A stretch of DNA of 64,000 nt from Acrasis kona (taxonomy: Eukaryota > Heterolobosea > Eutetramitea > Acrasida > Acrasidae), in the NCBI GenBank assembly GCA_026419775.2, contig JAOPGA020001328.1:1-64000 (forward strand), written 5' to 3'. The notes beneath the pieces are model-generated. The model was given only the letters and a program-made list of their open reading frames with translations. It was not told the DNA's origin and ran no database searches. The translations under genes and the position numbers were made by a program. Every line of letters starts with the position of its first letter. Within the stretch, counting starts at the first letter, position 1. Positions 29,700 to 40,179 of this stretch are shown piece after piece.

Positions 29700-30440
29700 T
29701 TACACTTTCGTTGTACGAAGATTTTCTATTTGCGAAATTAATTCTTGTACGTAAACAACTTGTTCTTTTCTCTGCTTACGGACGACATCTCCGCCCATAA
29801 TCCCATCAAGTAATAAAAGTTTTTGTGTAAGCATTTCCTCCGTCTTTGTAAGCTCAAAAGTGTAGTCTTTGTACTTTGAAGGATCATCTTTAAGATTTTC
29901 AATCTCTAGAGCGATGGTCTGTATTCCTTCTTTAATCTTTTCAATTTTTTGTAAGTTTTCTGCGACGTCGGGTCCCTGTTCTTCTTCCTCTTCCTCAACT
30001 TGAGGGACATTTTCTTGTTGGGTCTGGTCAACTTTTGGAACCTCTTGGTCGACACTTGGTACTTTTACTTCTTCTGTGTGTACCGCATCATTCTCACATT
30101 GTTGTGTTGGTTCAATCTTTTGGACAAATTGTTTCTTTTTTCTTTCAGGTGACTTTCTTTGTTGTACGGTTTTGTGTTTGTGGCTTGTCCTTTGTGGGGA
30201 TTTATTGTGCTTGTGTACGGGGTTTGTTGGTAGAATGTAATCAGTTTCATCCATAGGTTGAGTTTGTAGGTAACGTCTTGGTGTTGTGCATGCATATTCT
30301 TCTGATGGAAGTATTCTTACGCTTGGCCGTGTGGATGATCTTCGTGAGTATTGAGGACCTTGCAAGTAGTCACTGTAATAGTTGTGATAAAGTGGTGCAA
30401 AGAAGTCACTCTCATATGGACGCATATAGCTGTATAACAT
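29700..30440 (-). CDS. BAG-domain Hsp70 co-chaperone
   Basis: Single exon, 246 residues. The first ~60 residues are Tyr/Arg-rich, followed by a basic, Lys-rich then acidic low-complexity middle (EEEEEEQGPD). Residues ~160-245 form the BAG three-helix bundle: NLQKIEKIKEGIQTIALEIE, YTFELTKTEEMLTQKLLLLD, VRKQRKEQVVYVQELISQIE, with the conserved LLxLDxI and RK...R surface that contacts the Hsp70 ATPase domain. BAG proteins act as Hsp70 nucleotide-exchange factors. No ubiquitin-like domain, WW or IQ motif was seen, so it is closest in layout to BAG3/plant BAG types. It converges with the arrestin gene across 60 bases. Confidence 0.8.
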   Translation of the reverse strand: MLYSYMRPYESDFFAPLYHNYYSDYLQGPQYSRRSSTRPSVRILPSEEYACTTPRRYLQTQPMDETDYILPTNPVHKHNKSPQRTSHKHKTVQQRKSPERKKKQFVQKIEPTQQCENDAVHTEEVKVPSVDQEVPKVDQTQQENVPQVEEEEEEQGPDVAENLQKIEKIKEGIQTIALEIENLKDDPSKYKDYTFELTKTEEMLTQKLLLLDGIMGGDVVRKQRKEQVVYVQELISQIENLRTTKV

Positions 30441-30644
30441 GTTGTATGTTGTTGTTATTTATTGGAACAATGTTTATCATTTCGTTGCTTTTATATCACT
30501 CAGGAATTCGGATTCTCATAGGAATTAGGAAATTGAGGAATAGGTCTTGTTCCGTAAATAAAAATAGAATTTTGTAAAAGGATTTCAATCTTCTTCAAAC
30601 TTTGTTTTTATTCAGTTACAAGCCATCCAAGCACAGCAACATTT

Positions 30645-31673
30645 TTATTGTATAATCTCGTCTAAATCTTGATAACGCATGTACTTTCCCTTCTTGTTCA
30701 TCAAAAACACAATTGTGCACCAAGCCACCAGGTTCATTAAAAGATCCTCAGCAACGTTTGATAATAATGTAAGTACTTCATAATTAATGTCTTCTTGATC
30801 GAAAATGTGCGGAATGATTGGTTGAAACAACATGACGAATGACCTGATTGTGATAGCCGTTGTGATGGCAACACTCATTCTAAATAACTATTCAACGTTA
30901 GTGTTAAACGAACTTTTAATCTTACGTATTTATAACTTTTTTGTAATTCTTTGTCCTCCACTCTGTTTTTCTTTTGTTGGTAGATGAAAATGGTTTTTAG
31001 TATAACTGTGGTGCCGAACACTATACAAAGGAAAAAGAAAATCATATTAGTGGACATTTTAACTTCTTCCACGACCCTGTCGACTTCATTTCCGTACATT
31101 TTTACATATTGAATACTGAGCATGGTAAATCCCCAAACGGTTCCATCTAAAATGATGGTAGGTATCAAAATTGAGAGAAGCACGTTGACAATGCGGTACT
31201 TTTTCTGCTTGTCTTCCTCTTCTGTTAAATGGCCAGCTAATTTAATTCCATAATTACAACTAAATCACAAATGAGTCACGTTTCAATGAGCGTCTTACAA
31301 AATGTTGAATAACGTGTACATGAACAACACAAGCATCACTGTTAACATAAAATTATAAAGCAGCTCATCAATTAGATATTTTGAAAATCTAACTTTTGCA
31401 GAGTCACTGTCCACAAAGTAAAATATTGTGAGTGCAAACTTGCAAAATAATCCCACTGAAATAATTTTAAAAAAATAAATTTTCTAATCTCTTACGAAGT
31501 ATATTAATAATGAATAGTAAGCATATATAAAATGGATTATCGTCATAGAACCGCTCAAGCTTTTTGTTGTTCCGGTACATTAGCCATATCAGTAAACCTG
31601 CTACTATTAAAAACGATATTCCAGTAAAAAGAGACTCAAATCCGTATATTGCAGGGTGAATTTGAAGTGGCAT
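30645..31673 (-). CDS. Seven-transmembrane protein, possibly TOM1/THH1-like
   Basis: Four exons, 31673..31496, 31455..31299, 31259..30926 and 30887..30645, with introns of 40, 39 and 38 bases, encode 303 residues. Seven hydrophobic helices are visible, e.g. LFTGISFLIVAGLLIWLMY, LLYNFMLTVMLVLFMYTLF, MIFFFLCIVFGTTVILKTIF and LLMNLVAWCTIVFLM. Topology and loop lengths recall the plant THH1/TOM1/TOM3 family and GPCR-like proteins, but no diagnostic motif was found, so the family is a suggestion. No signal peptide. The acceptors and phases are consistent across all three introns, and AATAAA overlaps the stop codon. Confidence 0.75.
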
Positions 31674-31929
31674 CTTGTGTGTAAGAATGATGAGTGGTGT
31701 TGATTTATGTTGACTTGTTACAATCTAAATATAGGCACAACAAGATTATGCCTGATTAATTCCGAAATTCTGGAGTTATCACCTAGCTAAATATTAAATT
31801 ACCGGAGTTTGTACAGACCGTACGGTACGACTTGACAAAAGTGGCTTTGTTGTAATAAAAGAACCTTAAAGCAAAAGCTTTGTAGGCATATTTACCAAGT
31901 AGAGTTTTAAGCGAAGAACTTTTATTAGA

Positions 31930-32766
31930 TCAATTCAGCTTGTGTTTGGGGCTTTTGGGTCGTCCTTTAATGGCCTTAATCATACCAAGAGTTATCCTGT
32001 AGAACCAAAAAACGTTTAGACTTGAGATGGTGGCGTATAAAATGTACATGTATGCTCCTACACCAAATGGAATGTACTCTGCAAAGTCATCTGGATGGAA
32101 GAAATGCATAGAAGGGACCAATGGCAGGAGTATGATTATTCGCACAATAAAGAATAATATCCAAATAATTATACCGTTGATCATGTACAGCGTTCCTCTA
32201 CTATTTGACTTGTCGAGGAAGTATCTGTTGTTTAGGAATGGTGTTGAAATTTCACTAATCACATATCCCAGCTCCAGTACTACAATATCGTAACATAACA
32301 CTCCTACGTGCATAGTTGCCGCAGTAAAATGGTGGGCAATCATACCATAGTCGTCAGGCCACCATTTAAGAACCAAAATGAGGTCGTAAAGAATGTATCC
32401 AAGCATGAACGACGTTGCAATGTCACTTATGGGAGTGACATGGTACAATTTAAAGTCGACTATCACCCCTTCGTACAACACAGAGTAGATTCCAAGTGTT
32501 GATACAATTAAAGCATGTATCGTCGACACAACTCTGCTGTTCCACTCCGCCATACTCCTCTCTGTTTCCACGTCTTGAAGCTTTTCATGTTGAGCTTCCA
32601 TAAATCTGTATGTCTCCGATAGTCGAGAGATCTTTGGTGCAACCACTTGGTAACAAAATGTGTGGAAGACAATCCCTAGAAAGGTCCACAACCACTCCGT
32701 GTCTGTGAATATCGGACCAGGATTGCCTTCATTCACAAGGTAGAGCGATTTTAGAACGTTCCGCAT
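31930..32766 (-). CDS. TLC-domain multi-pass membrane protein
   Basis: Single exon, 278 residues from the ATG at 32766. A TLC (TRAM-LAG1-CLN8) domain spans ~70-265: RVVSTIHALIVSTLGIYSVL, DIATSFMLGYILYDLILVL, then MIAHHFTAATMHVGVL with the double His characteristic of the domain, and later helices ending RITLGMIKAIKG. The size and absence of ceramide-synthase extras point to the TLCD/TMEM56 group, implicated in membrane lipid composition at the ER or plasma membrane. The C-terminus KPKSPKHKLN is basic. No signal peptide. Neighbouring genes give no functional hint. AATAAA lies about 9 bases after the TGA stop. Confidence 0.87.
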   Translation of the reverse strand: MRNVLKSLYLVNEGNPGPIFTDTEWLWTFLGIVFHTFCYQVVAPKISRLSETYRFMEAQHEKLQDVETERSMAEWNSRVVSTIHALIVSTLGIYSVLYEGVIVDFKLYHVTPISDIATSFMLGYILYDLILVLKWWPDDYGMIAHHFTAATMHVGVLCYDIVVLELGYVISEISTPFLNNRYFLDKSNSRGTLYMINGIIIWILFFIVRIIILLPLVPSMHFFHPDDFAEYIPFGVGAYMYILYATISSLNVFWFYRITLGMIKAIKGRPKSPKHKLN

Positions 32767-33527
32767 TTGTTTGGTATTCACAACGGATTTGACTATTTAT
32801 AGGTAATCATGCCGTCCGCACAAAAAATAATCCAACGATCAACAAAACCGCCTGTAAAATGATCAACAAGATATGCGTTACCTACCACATGGACCTCAAC
32901 CTTTTTCGAAGATACATATAAATTATATCAGCAACACCGCTCGCAACACAAAAGAGAATTATGTCCTTGTGCACAGATACCCGGTTACATATAAGAAATG
33001 AAAGATATCGACTACAGAACTTCTACAACTACAAGAATACCTTCACGAACCTGGACTCTGTCTAATTACAACATTCGCACAAAACACAAGCATTCATCTA
33101 AATGTATATCATAACATTTACTTCAAACATCTCATAATAAATCCATCGAACATACTACCTACAGCAAGAAAAAAAGAAAACACAAATAAAAAATACTACC
33201 CACAGCAAGAAAAAAGAAAGCACAAATCAAAAAGAACATAAATGTAATTATCATGCAATACAAATAGATTACGCAGTCTAATGCTAGTTAATTTGAATTT
33301 TTCTGTCTTTTTTATCAACAGCGAACCTTACATTTGAATGGTAATATGCAAAGGAGAACACAAGGCAAGCGATTTACAATGCTCTCGACGCACAAATGAC
33401 TGCGGAACGCATAATTCCTTCTTTAGAACTGTTTTTATGTCAACAAAGTGACATTTGTTCGGATCTTGTTGAAGTGCAAACCCCCGCAGGAACTTGAAAA
33501 AATCCTTTAAGAAATCCCAACTATATC
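32767..33527. other. Divergent intergenic region with short tandem duplication
   Basis: About 760 A-rich bases between the TLC and RGS-like genes. It contains the duplicated ~41-base segment at 33152-33234 and otherwise nothing coding. Confidence 0.6.
33152..33234. repeat. Imperfect tandem duplication, ~41-base unit, two copies
   Basis: Copy 1 begins ATACTACCTACAGCAAGAAA near 33152 and copy 2 ATACTACCCACAGCAAGAAA near 33193. Both continue as an A-rich AAGAAA..CACAAAT tract. The copies differ at a few positions. It is non-coding and lies 290-380 bases upstream of the gene at 33528. Confidence 0.75.
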
Positions 33528-34101
33528 ATGGCAGCAACTGGTAGGCTGTCTGAGAGGTTTTCACCAAAAAAACTACAAAAGCCTGAAGAAAAGAGGTCCA
33601 CAGCCAATTTTAATGTAAAAAGGTTAACTCTAAACCTACTAGGAGCCAAACAAGATGAATTAGATGATGATACATTTAAATTTCAGATTCTCCTAAACAA
33701 GGAGGCTCATGATAAGTAAGTCTTTAAGTGAGTTATAAGAGTAACTTTTTAGGCTAATGGAACATATGAAGTTAAATGGGACAGAACACCAACTTTTAAT
33801 GTTTGACATGCTACAATCAGTACACGAATTGTATGACCCAGAAGAAATCTTGGATCTTCTTAACAAAATATACAAGGACTTTGTAATGGAAGACTCAATG
33901 AGCGTGTTCTTCCCTGACGATACCAAGGAGAAGATGAAGATGGTCGCGAAGCTCAGAGAAAGGGATGTCAACTCAAGCCAAGTAAACGCTTTTGTGTCCA
34001 CAGCTGAAGTACATTTATTGCCATCTCTTAAAAAAGCATACCGCAAACAAGAAAAGAGGTCTACCGTGGCGCAGAGCCTCAAGAAAATGTTCAAGAACTA
34101 G
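33528..34101 (+). CDS. Small RGS-like protein
   Basis: Two exons, 33528..33715 and 33753..34101, with a 37-base intron, encode 178 residues. After a basic N-terminus (RLSERFSPKKLQKPEEKRST) the sequence FKFQILLNKEAHDKLMEHMK, EHQLLMFDMLQSVHELY, LLNKIYKDFVMEDSMSVF follows the helix pattern of an RGS domain (the LLFWxDVxxY region reads LLMFDMLQSVHELY). The second half of the fold is short and diverged. It may regulate G-alpha subunits or have lost that activity. The split codon (AA-G, Lys) and frame support the intron. Confidence 0.65.
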
Positions 34102-34671
34102 TGTAAATTAATAAAGTGCATCACGTGGTGACAAGGTATTAATTAGTTATCAGCGTCTCAGCAAGTCATCTCACCCATTTTGTTTGAGGAATATTTTGTT
34201 TATAACTATTATTATACAAAAAGTCCCAGTTTGTCAATGTATAAAAAAAGATGGTGGGTATTTTATCTTTTATTTAAGCCAGTACATTATTTATAAACTT
34301 TCGTACAGTGATATAAGTCGATAATACGTTTAATGTTGTTTGTTTCATCAAATATATGATACTATAAGTGTTTGAAGTGAAACCGGGTATGTGTGACCTG
34401 TGTTAACTCTCCCCAATGTTATTAAAACGCATTTATACCCTCTTTATGTAATCTCCGTTCACACAAGCTCGTTGAGATCAAAAAACGGCCCTGCGGTCTG
34501 TCATTTCAGGTTATTTACCCGGTATCGTTTGTATTTTTTTTGGATGACTATTCTTAAAAAGAATCGGGAGGTATACCCAATAGTTAATTTCCTAAACCCC
34601 ATGCCGCTAAATTTAAGAATTTCTATTCATTATTTTTGATTAGACTACAATCAAAACCGGGAGAGGGACTC
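34102..34671. other. Intergenic region, possibly with an unresolved 5' exon
   Basis: About 570 AT-rich bases. A TTTTTGATTAG sequence ending near 34642 would make a good splice acceptor in frame with the following gene, so a 5' exon may lie here, but no convincing donor-exon pair was found. Confidence 0.4.
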
Positions 34672-35028
34672 ATGCAGGGCATATGCGAAGATGCTGTTAT
34701 TCCCAAAGCTGCAGTTTCTGATGATGAAGTTTTTCGTTATTATCGACGCATTAAAAGAGAGCTGACACAGGCTGTTAAGTACAGGGATTACCTTTTTGAA
34801 GCAAGAAGGTATGAACTTGAAAGGCATGTTCTCGAGTGGAATAGACTTTCAAAACACCAGGCATTGATGTTCATACGAAGACTGTTAGAAAACATGAACA
34901 ACAAAGACAGAAAGCGTAGAAGACAGGAGTCGTTTAATGACGCAGACGACAACCAGAAAGATGAGAGGCTTAAGAAAATTCACAGGCCTGAAGCGCACGA
35001 TGTGAACTCTCAGATACTATGCTCATGA
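34672..35028 (+). CDS. Small basic helical protein of unknown function
   Basis: From the ATG at 34672 the frame gives 118 residues; it is open ~36 bases further upstream without an ATG, so the true N-terminus may come from another exon. The sequence is helical and charged (YYRRIKRELTQAVKYRDYLF, YELERHVLEWNRLSKHQALM) with a nuclear-localisation-like KDRKRRRQ near residue 85 and a polar tail. No family was recognised. Protein-like amphipathic pattern and the lack of an antisense competitor support it as real. Confidence 0.5.
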   Translation: MQGICEDAVIPKAAVSDDEVFRYYRRIKRELTQAVKYRDYLFEARRYELERHVLEWNRLSKHQALMFIRRLLENMNNKDRKRRRQESFNDADDNQKDERLKKIHRPEAHDVNSQILCS

Positions 35029-35947
35029 TGCAAATTGAGCAAAACTAATTGGAAAGACAATCAGGATGAGATGGTCAAATAACTTGGAACTCTTACATGT
35101 TAAGAGGTGTAATTAACTGCACATATGTAAATAAAAGATGTAAAACATTTATTAGCTTCTATGTAGTTTCATCAGTTACTCTTATTAATTGCAGCATATT
35201 TTAATAAGGATTCAAACTAATCGTTCTTCAATTACGAGCGATGTATGTGTTATTGCTATAAAGAGATAGTTGGAGATTCTCGTAGGCCTTCTACCAAATG
35301 CTGAGATTTATTGTAACATCCGTTATAAAAATGAAGGGAAGAATTCAATCAAAGTAGCACTACGATATTGATTCGTGTGGCAATGCGATTTTAAACTTGG
35401 TTGACAACTAGTCCTGTAGTGTGGAAGCTATACAAGAACACGCGTTAAGTAGTTTAGAAGAAGAACAAACAATTTGTTTTAGTTCTGGTTTACAGTCTTA
35501 CAGGGTGTGCACGTAGCAGATATTCCATTATCCAGATGCGTATTGTCAAAAAGGTTCATCTTGGTTGTAAGTCTACAATAAAATCCATGTGATGACCACA
35601 ATCAGTAGTTTCTTGTTAGTGCAACTGACAGGAACAACTGGATTCCTTTTATCATTGTAAGTGATATCACAAGATTTCATGTCTCATGTCTGATGATTTA
35701 TTTATAAACAAGAAATAAAGCTGATATAAATTCCGTCACATCGTATCATAAGGAAGTGATTCAATAATACGGTTGATATCATAGGTATCAATATAGCAAC
35801 CATTTATGGTTGACGGTTCGCTGAAGTTTCTTTGTAAGCATCTATTTTCAATTTTTCCTTTTACAGGAAGTTCGAGTTTATTATTAGAAATCTCATTTTA
35901 TTAATACACGAAAAAGTCCTAACAAATTCATACTTACTTTCAAGAAA
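35029..35947. other. Longest intergenic stretch
   Basis: About 920 AT-rich bases without a credible reading frame, tRNA or obvious repeat. It presumably contains the promoter of the gene at 35948. Nothing else was seen. Confidence 0.6.
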
Positions 35948-37003
35948 ATGTACAACACCATGTCATACCAACAATCATACCAACAATCAAACAATTATCA
36001 ACATTCATACGCAGAAGAACCAAATGTGTTTGATGACCCCTTCCAATACAACCAAACAATTGCACAACCACACCAACCATATCAACAGCAAGCACAAAAC
36101 TACTATAGACAGCCATCATTTTCTGATGCACAATACACGAATGCATACCCATCTCAGTACGACCAATACAACGCAGGTCCATACTATGACAACACACAAT
36201 ACAAAGAACCATCACCAAAGCAGGTGTGGACCCAGATAGAGGACAAAGAATTAGACGCCTTGTTCAATGCCCCATCTCAACCAAAGGTAGTGCCAAAAGC
36301 AACCGCCAACACAAACAACTCCATGGACTTTAAACCAATTCCAAGGACAAGAACAAGATCCAACTCGTCACCAAGTGCTTTTGGTCATCCACAAGAATCA
36401 TTAAAACAGGCATCCTCAAAAGTCCGCGGCATCGCCCCAGGCGCAGTCAGCGAAGCACCAACAATGAGAAGAAGCACAACTGCTTTCCTCGACGAAGCCC
36501 ACGTTAACACACCAACCGAAACAAGAAGGTTCACATTCAAGTGTAGTTACGATGACAACAACGTCTACAACATTGACATTCTTGACGCTGACAAATCAAG
36601 AGTAAGTCGGGCCAGACTTGTTTTGTACTCTCGCATCAAAATGCTTGACAGAAACGATAAGGTCACATTGTTCATTACGAGAGAAGAATTGCACATGAGA
36701 CCAACTTATGCAGTTCAGTCTAATAACGGCATCTGCATGGGAGTGTGCACCCAACGTATTAAGATTGGGACTGTAAATAAAAAGTTCAATTATAAATTAA
36801 GCAACAACACGGTGCTCAAGATGACAGGGTCCTATAATGGTGATTTTGAAATCAAAAAGAATGGAATTGTAGTTGCGACTGTACACAAAGGGAAGAACAA
36901 TGGGTTTGATGTAAACATTAGACCCAACAAGACCAGAGACGAACACGTTTTTGCCATGGTGCTGATTCTTCTCGAAAAGAAGTTCACCAAAGAATTAAAA
37001 TAA
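35948..37003 (+). CDS. LURP-one/tubby-fold protein with Gln/Tyr/Asn-rich N-terminus
   Basis: Single exon, 351 residues. Residues 1-105 are Gln/Tyr/Asn/Pro-rich (QQSYQQSNNYQHSYAEEP), prion-like and probably disordered; a Ser/Thr/Arg-rich linker follows. Residues ~190-351 are beta-rich with one C-terminal helix (EHVFAMVLILLEKKFTKEL). Pieces such as KVTLFITREELHMRPTYAV, IGTVNKKFNYKLSN and TVLKMTGSYNGDFEIKKNG fit the LURP-one-related / tubby C-terminal / scramblase superfold. Members bind phosphoinositides or membranes; the role here is unknown. AATAAA overlaps the TAA stop. The ATG at 35948 has a second in-frame ATG four codons on. Confidence 0.65.
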   Translation: MYNTMSYQQSYQQSNNYQHSYAEEPNVFDDPFQYNQTIAQPHQPYQQQAQNYYRQPSFSDAQYTNAYPSQYDQYNAGPYYDNTQYKEPSPKQVWTQIEDKELDALFNAPSQPKVVPKATANTNNSMDFKPIPRTRTRSNSSPSAFGHPQESLKQASSKVRGIAPGAVSEAPTMRRSTTAFLDEAHVNTPTETRRFTFKCSYDDNNVYNIDILDADKSRVSRARLVLYSRIKMLDRNDKVTLFITREELHMRPTYAVQSNNGICMGVCTQRIKIGTVNKKFNYKLSNNTVLKMTGSYNGDFEIKKNGIVVATVHKGKNNGFDVNIRPNKTRDEHVFAMVLILLEKKFTKELK

Positions 37004-37255
37004 ATTGTAAATTAAATTACTATTTTTCTTCATCACTCGGTGTCTATTTCACAAGGTTTGCATTTGGTGTTACAATCACCTCTGGGTGAGTTGCGGCGGA
37101 TAAAAAGCGATATAATAAATATGTACCGAAGGAATTGCTTTATTTTAAAAATAAAGTCCTGTCCAATAGAAATCCACCCAGGGGCATTTTTTTGATTAAA
37201 AAATCGCCGATTTAAATCCTTAAAATAAATTTCAATCTGATAATAAAAACACAAC

Positions 37256-39349
37256 ATGTACAAGTACACTGTAATACTGATACTCTTATCAGCACTACTC
37301 TATGTGCACAGTCAAAATGAGAAGCTTGACCAGCTAAAGACTTTTACTCAGGATCAAGGAGACTACCTCACTACCAACCAGGGATTGTTGGTATCAGACG
37401 ACCAGAACTCACTAAAGGCTGGACCAAGAGGACCTACGCTTTTGGAAGATTTCCACTTCAGAGAAAAGATGACACATTTCGATCATGAACGCATTCCGGA
37501 GAGAATTGTTCATGCAAGAGGTGCAGGTGCCCACGGTTATTTCCAACCCTACGAGGACCTATCAGAATACACAAAGGCCAGTTTGTTCAAGGACCCATCC
37601 AAAAAGACCCCAGTGTTTGTAAGATTTTCCACCGTAGCGGGTTCAAGAGGTTCAACTGACGTTCCCCGTGACGTTCGTGGTTTTGCAATTAAATTCTATA
37701 CAGACGAGGGTGTTTGGGATATGGTTGGAAACAACATTCCTGTTTTCTTCATCCAAGATTCCATCAAATTCCCTGACCTTATCCACTCCGTGAAGCCAGA
37801 GCCACATAATGAAATTCCGCAAGCACAATCAGCCCACGATACATTCTGGGATTTTGCTTCTCTAACCCCCGAAACTTCACATATGTTGATGTGGGTTATG
37901 AGCGATCGTGGTTTCCCAAGAAGTTTCAGCACTATGGAAGGTTTCGGTGTTCATACATTTAGGTTGATCAATAAAGAAAACAAGTCAAGATTTGTAAAGT
38001 TCCACTTGAAGCCAAAGGACAAGGCTGTCCAATCTCTAGTATGGGATGAAGCACAAAAAGTGAGCGGAAAGGACCCCGACTACAACAGACGCGACATGCA
38101 AGAATCAATTGAAAATGGCATTCCTTTAGAGTGGGACTTTGGTTTCCAAATCATTGAAGAAGATCAAGTAGATAAATTTGACTTTGACATTTTGGACTCC
38201 ACCAAGTTAATTCCAGAAGAAGATTTCCCAGTAAAGATGATTGGTAAACTTGTACTAGATAGAAACCCAGATAATTACTTTGCCGAAACTGAACAAGTAG
38301 CCTTCCATCCTGGTCACGTCGTACCTGGTATTGATTTCACCAATGACCCATTGCTTCAAGGAAGATTGCACTCTTACATTGACACACAAATTAGCCGCGT
38401 AGGAATCAACTTTGCTGAACTACCCATCAATCAACCAGTCAACAAGGTCCGCAACAATCAAAGAGACGGAAGAGGACGCATTCACATTAACAAGGGTAGA
38501 GTCAGTTACTTCCCCAATGCTCTTGCAGACAACAAGCCATCACACAGTTCAGAAGGGTACGTTTCACATCCAGAAAGGATTGAAGGATGGAAAGTACGTC
38601 AGAGGAGTCCAACATTTGGAGATCATTTCAGTCAAGCCAGTATGTTCTGGAACAGTGTGGCCGCATGGGAAAAACAACACATTATCGAAGCATTCTCCTT
38701 TGAACTCAACATGGTCAAGGACGAGGATGTCAGAGGTGCAGTGCTCAACAATTTACTAATCAACATTAATGAAACATTGGCCAAAGGTGTCAGCGAAAAG
38801 ACTGGAATACAAATTACTGCCTCTAGAACGAGCAAGCCATACAGGAAGAGTTCCCCCGCATTAAGTATGGACAAGTCATCGAAAGTCATCAAAGGAAAAA
38901 AGATCCAAATCGTCGTCGCTGATGGATTCGACTCTACACAATTCTCCACAGTCAAGAAACTAATTGAAGCTGAAAAGGCCATTGTTGAGATTGTATCCAA
39001 TAAACCAGGTCATGTGACTGGTAGTGATGGCACAAAGATTAAAGTCGACCGCCCCCTAGTCAACGCACCAAGCGTCATTTACGACGGTATTGTTGTGATT
39101 CAAGGAGATGCAAGCGTCAAGACATTAAGCAAGATTGGTTTGGCCGCACATGGATTGAAGGAATCATTCTTGCATGGAAAGCCTGTCGCTGCTTTGGATG
39201 GTGCCGCACAATTATTGGACAGTAATAACATTCCACGTGACCTTAAACAGGGTGTGTTTGATAATTCTTCTGATTTTGGTAAATCATTCATTGATGCTTT
39301 GAAGAAACACAAGTTCCATAATAGAGATGTAGAGTCTATTGATGCTTAA
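37256..39349 (+). CDS. Secreted large-subunit catalase
   Basis: Single exon, 697 residues. The N-terminus (MYKYTVILILLSALLYVHSQ) is a signal peptide. The heme catalase core has RIVHARGAGAHGYF with catalytic His86, STVAGSRGSTDVPRDVRGFA, the distal Asn in MVGNNIPVFFIQD, and the proximal heme Tyr374 in RLHSYIDTQISRVG. The C-terminal ~150 residues (KKIQIVVADGFDSTQF to about 690) form the flavodoxin-like domain that marks clade 2, HPII-type catalases. It breaks down hydrogen peroxide; with a signal peptide it should act in the secretory pathway or outside the cell, not in peroxisomes, and the C-terminus ESIDA is not a PTS1 signal. No intron. TAA overlaps AATAAA. Start context is AAACACAACATG. Confidence 0.96.
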   Translation: MYKYTVILILLSALLYVHSQNEKLDQLKTFTQDQGDYLTTNQGLLVSDDQNSLKAGPRGPTLLEDFHFREKMTHFDHERIPERIVHARGAGAHGYFQPYEDLSEYTKASLFKDPSKKTPVFVRFSTVAGSRGSTDVPRDVRGFAIKFYTDEGVWDMVGNNIPVFFIQDSIKFPDLIHSVKPEPHNEIPQAQSAHDTFWDFASLTPETSHMLMWVMSDRGFPRSFSTMEGFGVHTFRLINKENKSRFVKFHLKPKDKAVQSLVWDEAQKVSGKDPDYNRRDMQESIENGIPLEWDFGFQIIEEDQVDKFDFDILDSTKLIPEEDFPVKMIGKLVLDRNPDNYFAETEQVAFHPGHVVPGIDFTNDPLLQGRLHSYIDTQISRVGINFAELPINQPVNKVRNNQRDGRGRIHINKGRVSYFPNALADNKPSHSSEGYVSHPERIEGWKVRQRSPTFGDHFSQASMFWNSVAAWEKQHIIEAFSFELNMVKDEDVRGAVLNNLLININETLAKGVSEKTGIQITASRTSKPYRKSSPALSMDKSSKVIKGKKIQIVVADGFDSTQFSTVKKLIEAEKAIVEIVSNKPGHVTGSDGTKIKVDRPLVNAPSVIYDGIVVIQGDASVKTLSKIGLAAHGLKESFLHGKPVAALDGAAQLLDSNNIPRDLKQGVFDNSSDFGKSFIDALKKHKFHNRDVESIDA

Positions 39350-39498
39350 ATAAAAGATTTAAATTTGTAACCGTTTTTGTTAATTGTCTTGTGGATGATG
39401 TTTGTTTGTAATGGAACTTTTATCGGAACTCAACGGGAGCATGTGATAAATACAACAAAACATTCCGGAATTGAACAAGAATTACACAACAACACAAC

Positions 39499-39888
39499 AT
39501 GGTACGCGTATACAAAACAGAATCAGGGAGAACAATTACGGTTGGAAAGGATGCGAAGGAGAATGATAAAATAAGGGCTATAGCCTCTCAAAAAGATGTT
39601 TGGTTCCACTTGGAAAATGTATCCAGTCCGCACGTGGTGTTAGCTGTTGGCGATGAACAACCTTCTAGAGATGATCTTTATGACTGCGCCACCCTTGTAA
39701 AGCACTTTTCAAAACAAAAGAAAACCAAAAGTTCTTCGGTTATATACACAACGATAGACAAGGTCAAAAATGTCAAGGAGAAAGATGGAATGTGTCAATT
39801 AAGATGCTCTCCACAAAAAATGCAGGTCTTTATAGATGAAGATACAGTTGATAGATTAATGGATACAGAAGAAAGGAGCAAACCATAG
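39499..39888 (+). CDS. Stand-alone NFACT-R (DUF814) domain protein, CCDC25/Jlp2-like
   Basis: Single exon, 129 residues. The whole protein is an NFACT-R fold: ITVGKDAKENDKIRAIASQKD, then DVWFHLENVSSPHVVL, YDCATLVKHFSKQKKTKSSS, VIYTTIDKVKNVKEKDGM. These match the conserved GKDxxxNDxL, DxWFHxxxxxxxHV and VxYTxxxxVxK motifs of the RNA-binding domain of Rqc2/NEMF and Fibronectin-binding protein A. Eukaryotic CCDC25/Jlp2 proteins have this domain plus a C-terminal coiled coil, which is missing here. Likely binds RNA or ribosomes. The start context CAACACAACATG is shared with two neighbours. Confidence 0.82.
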   Translation: MVRVYKTESGRTITVGKDAKENDKIRAIASQKDVWFHLENVSSPHVVLAVGDEQPSRDDLYDCATLVKHFSKQKKTKSSSVIYTTIDKVKNVKEKDGMCQLRCSPQKMQVFIDEDTVDRLMDTEERSKP

Positions 39889-40179
39889 GGCAATAGACCA
39901 TTTTCACCAAGGTCATTCCACCGACAGCATCCCACACGGCGCTCCTTTAGATAATAAATTCTCATTATTAATTTAAATTCTTCGTCAGATGATTAATCCT
40001 CTACCAAAGATGAATGGTTTATTTTATATTAATAGATTTGGATAACCGCTTTTCGCTTTTATCCTTTCATACAAAATTAGAAGTATTTATTCTTAGTAGT
40101 GTATTTTTAACTACATATAGTTAATTGAGACATATTTATCGAATAGTATTTGCCACAAACAACAAAAGAAAAACACAAC

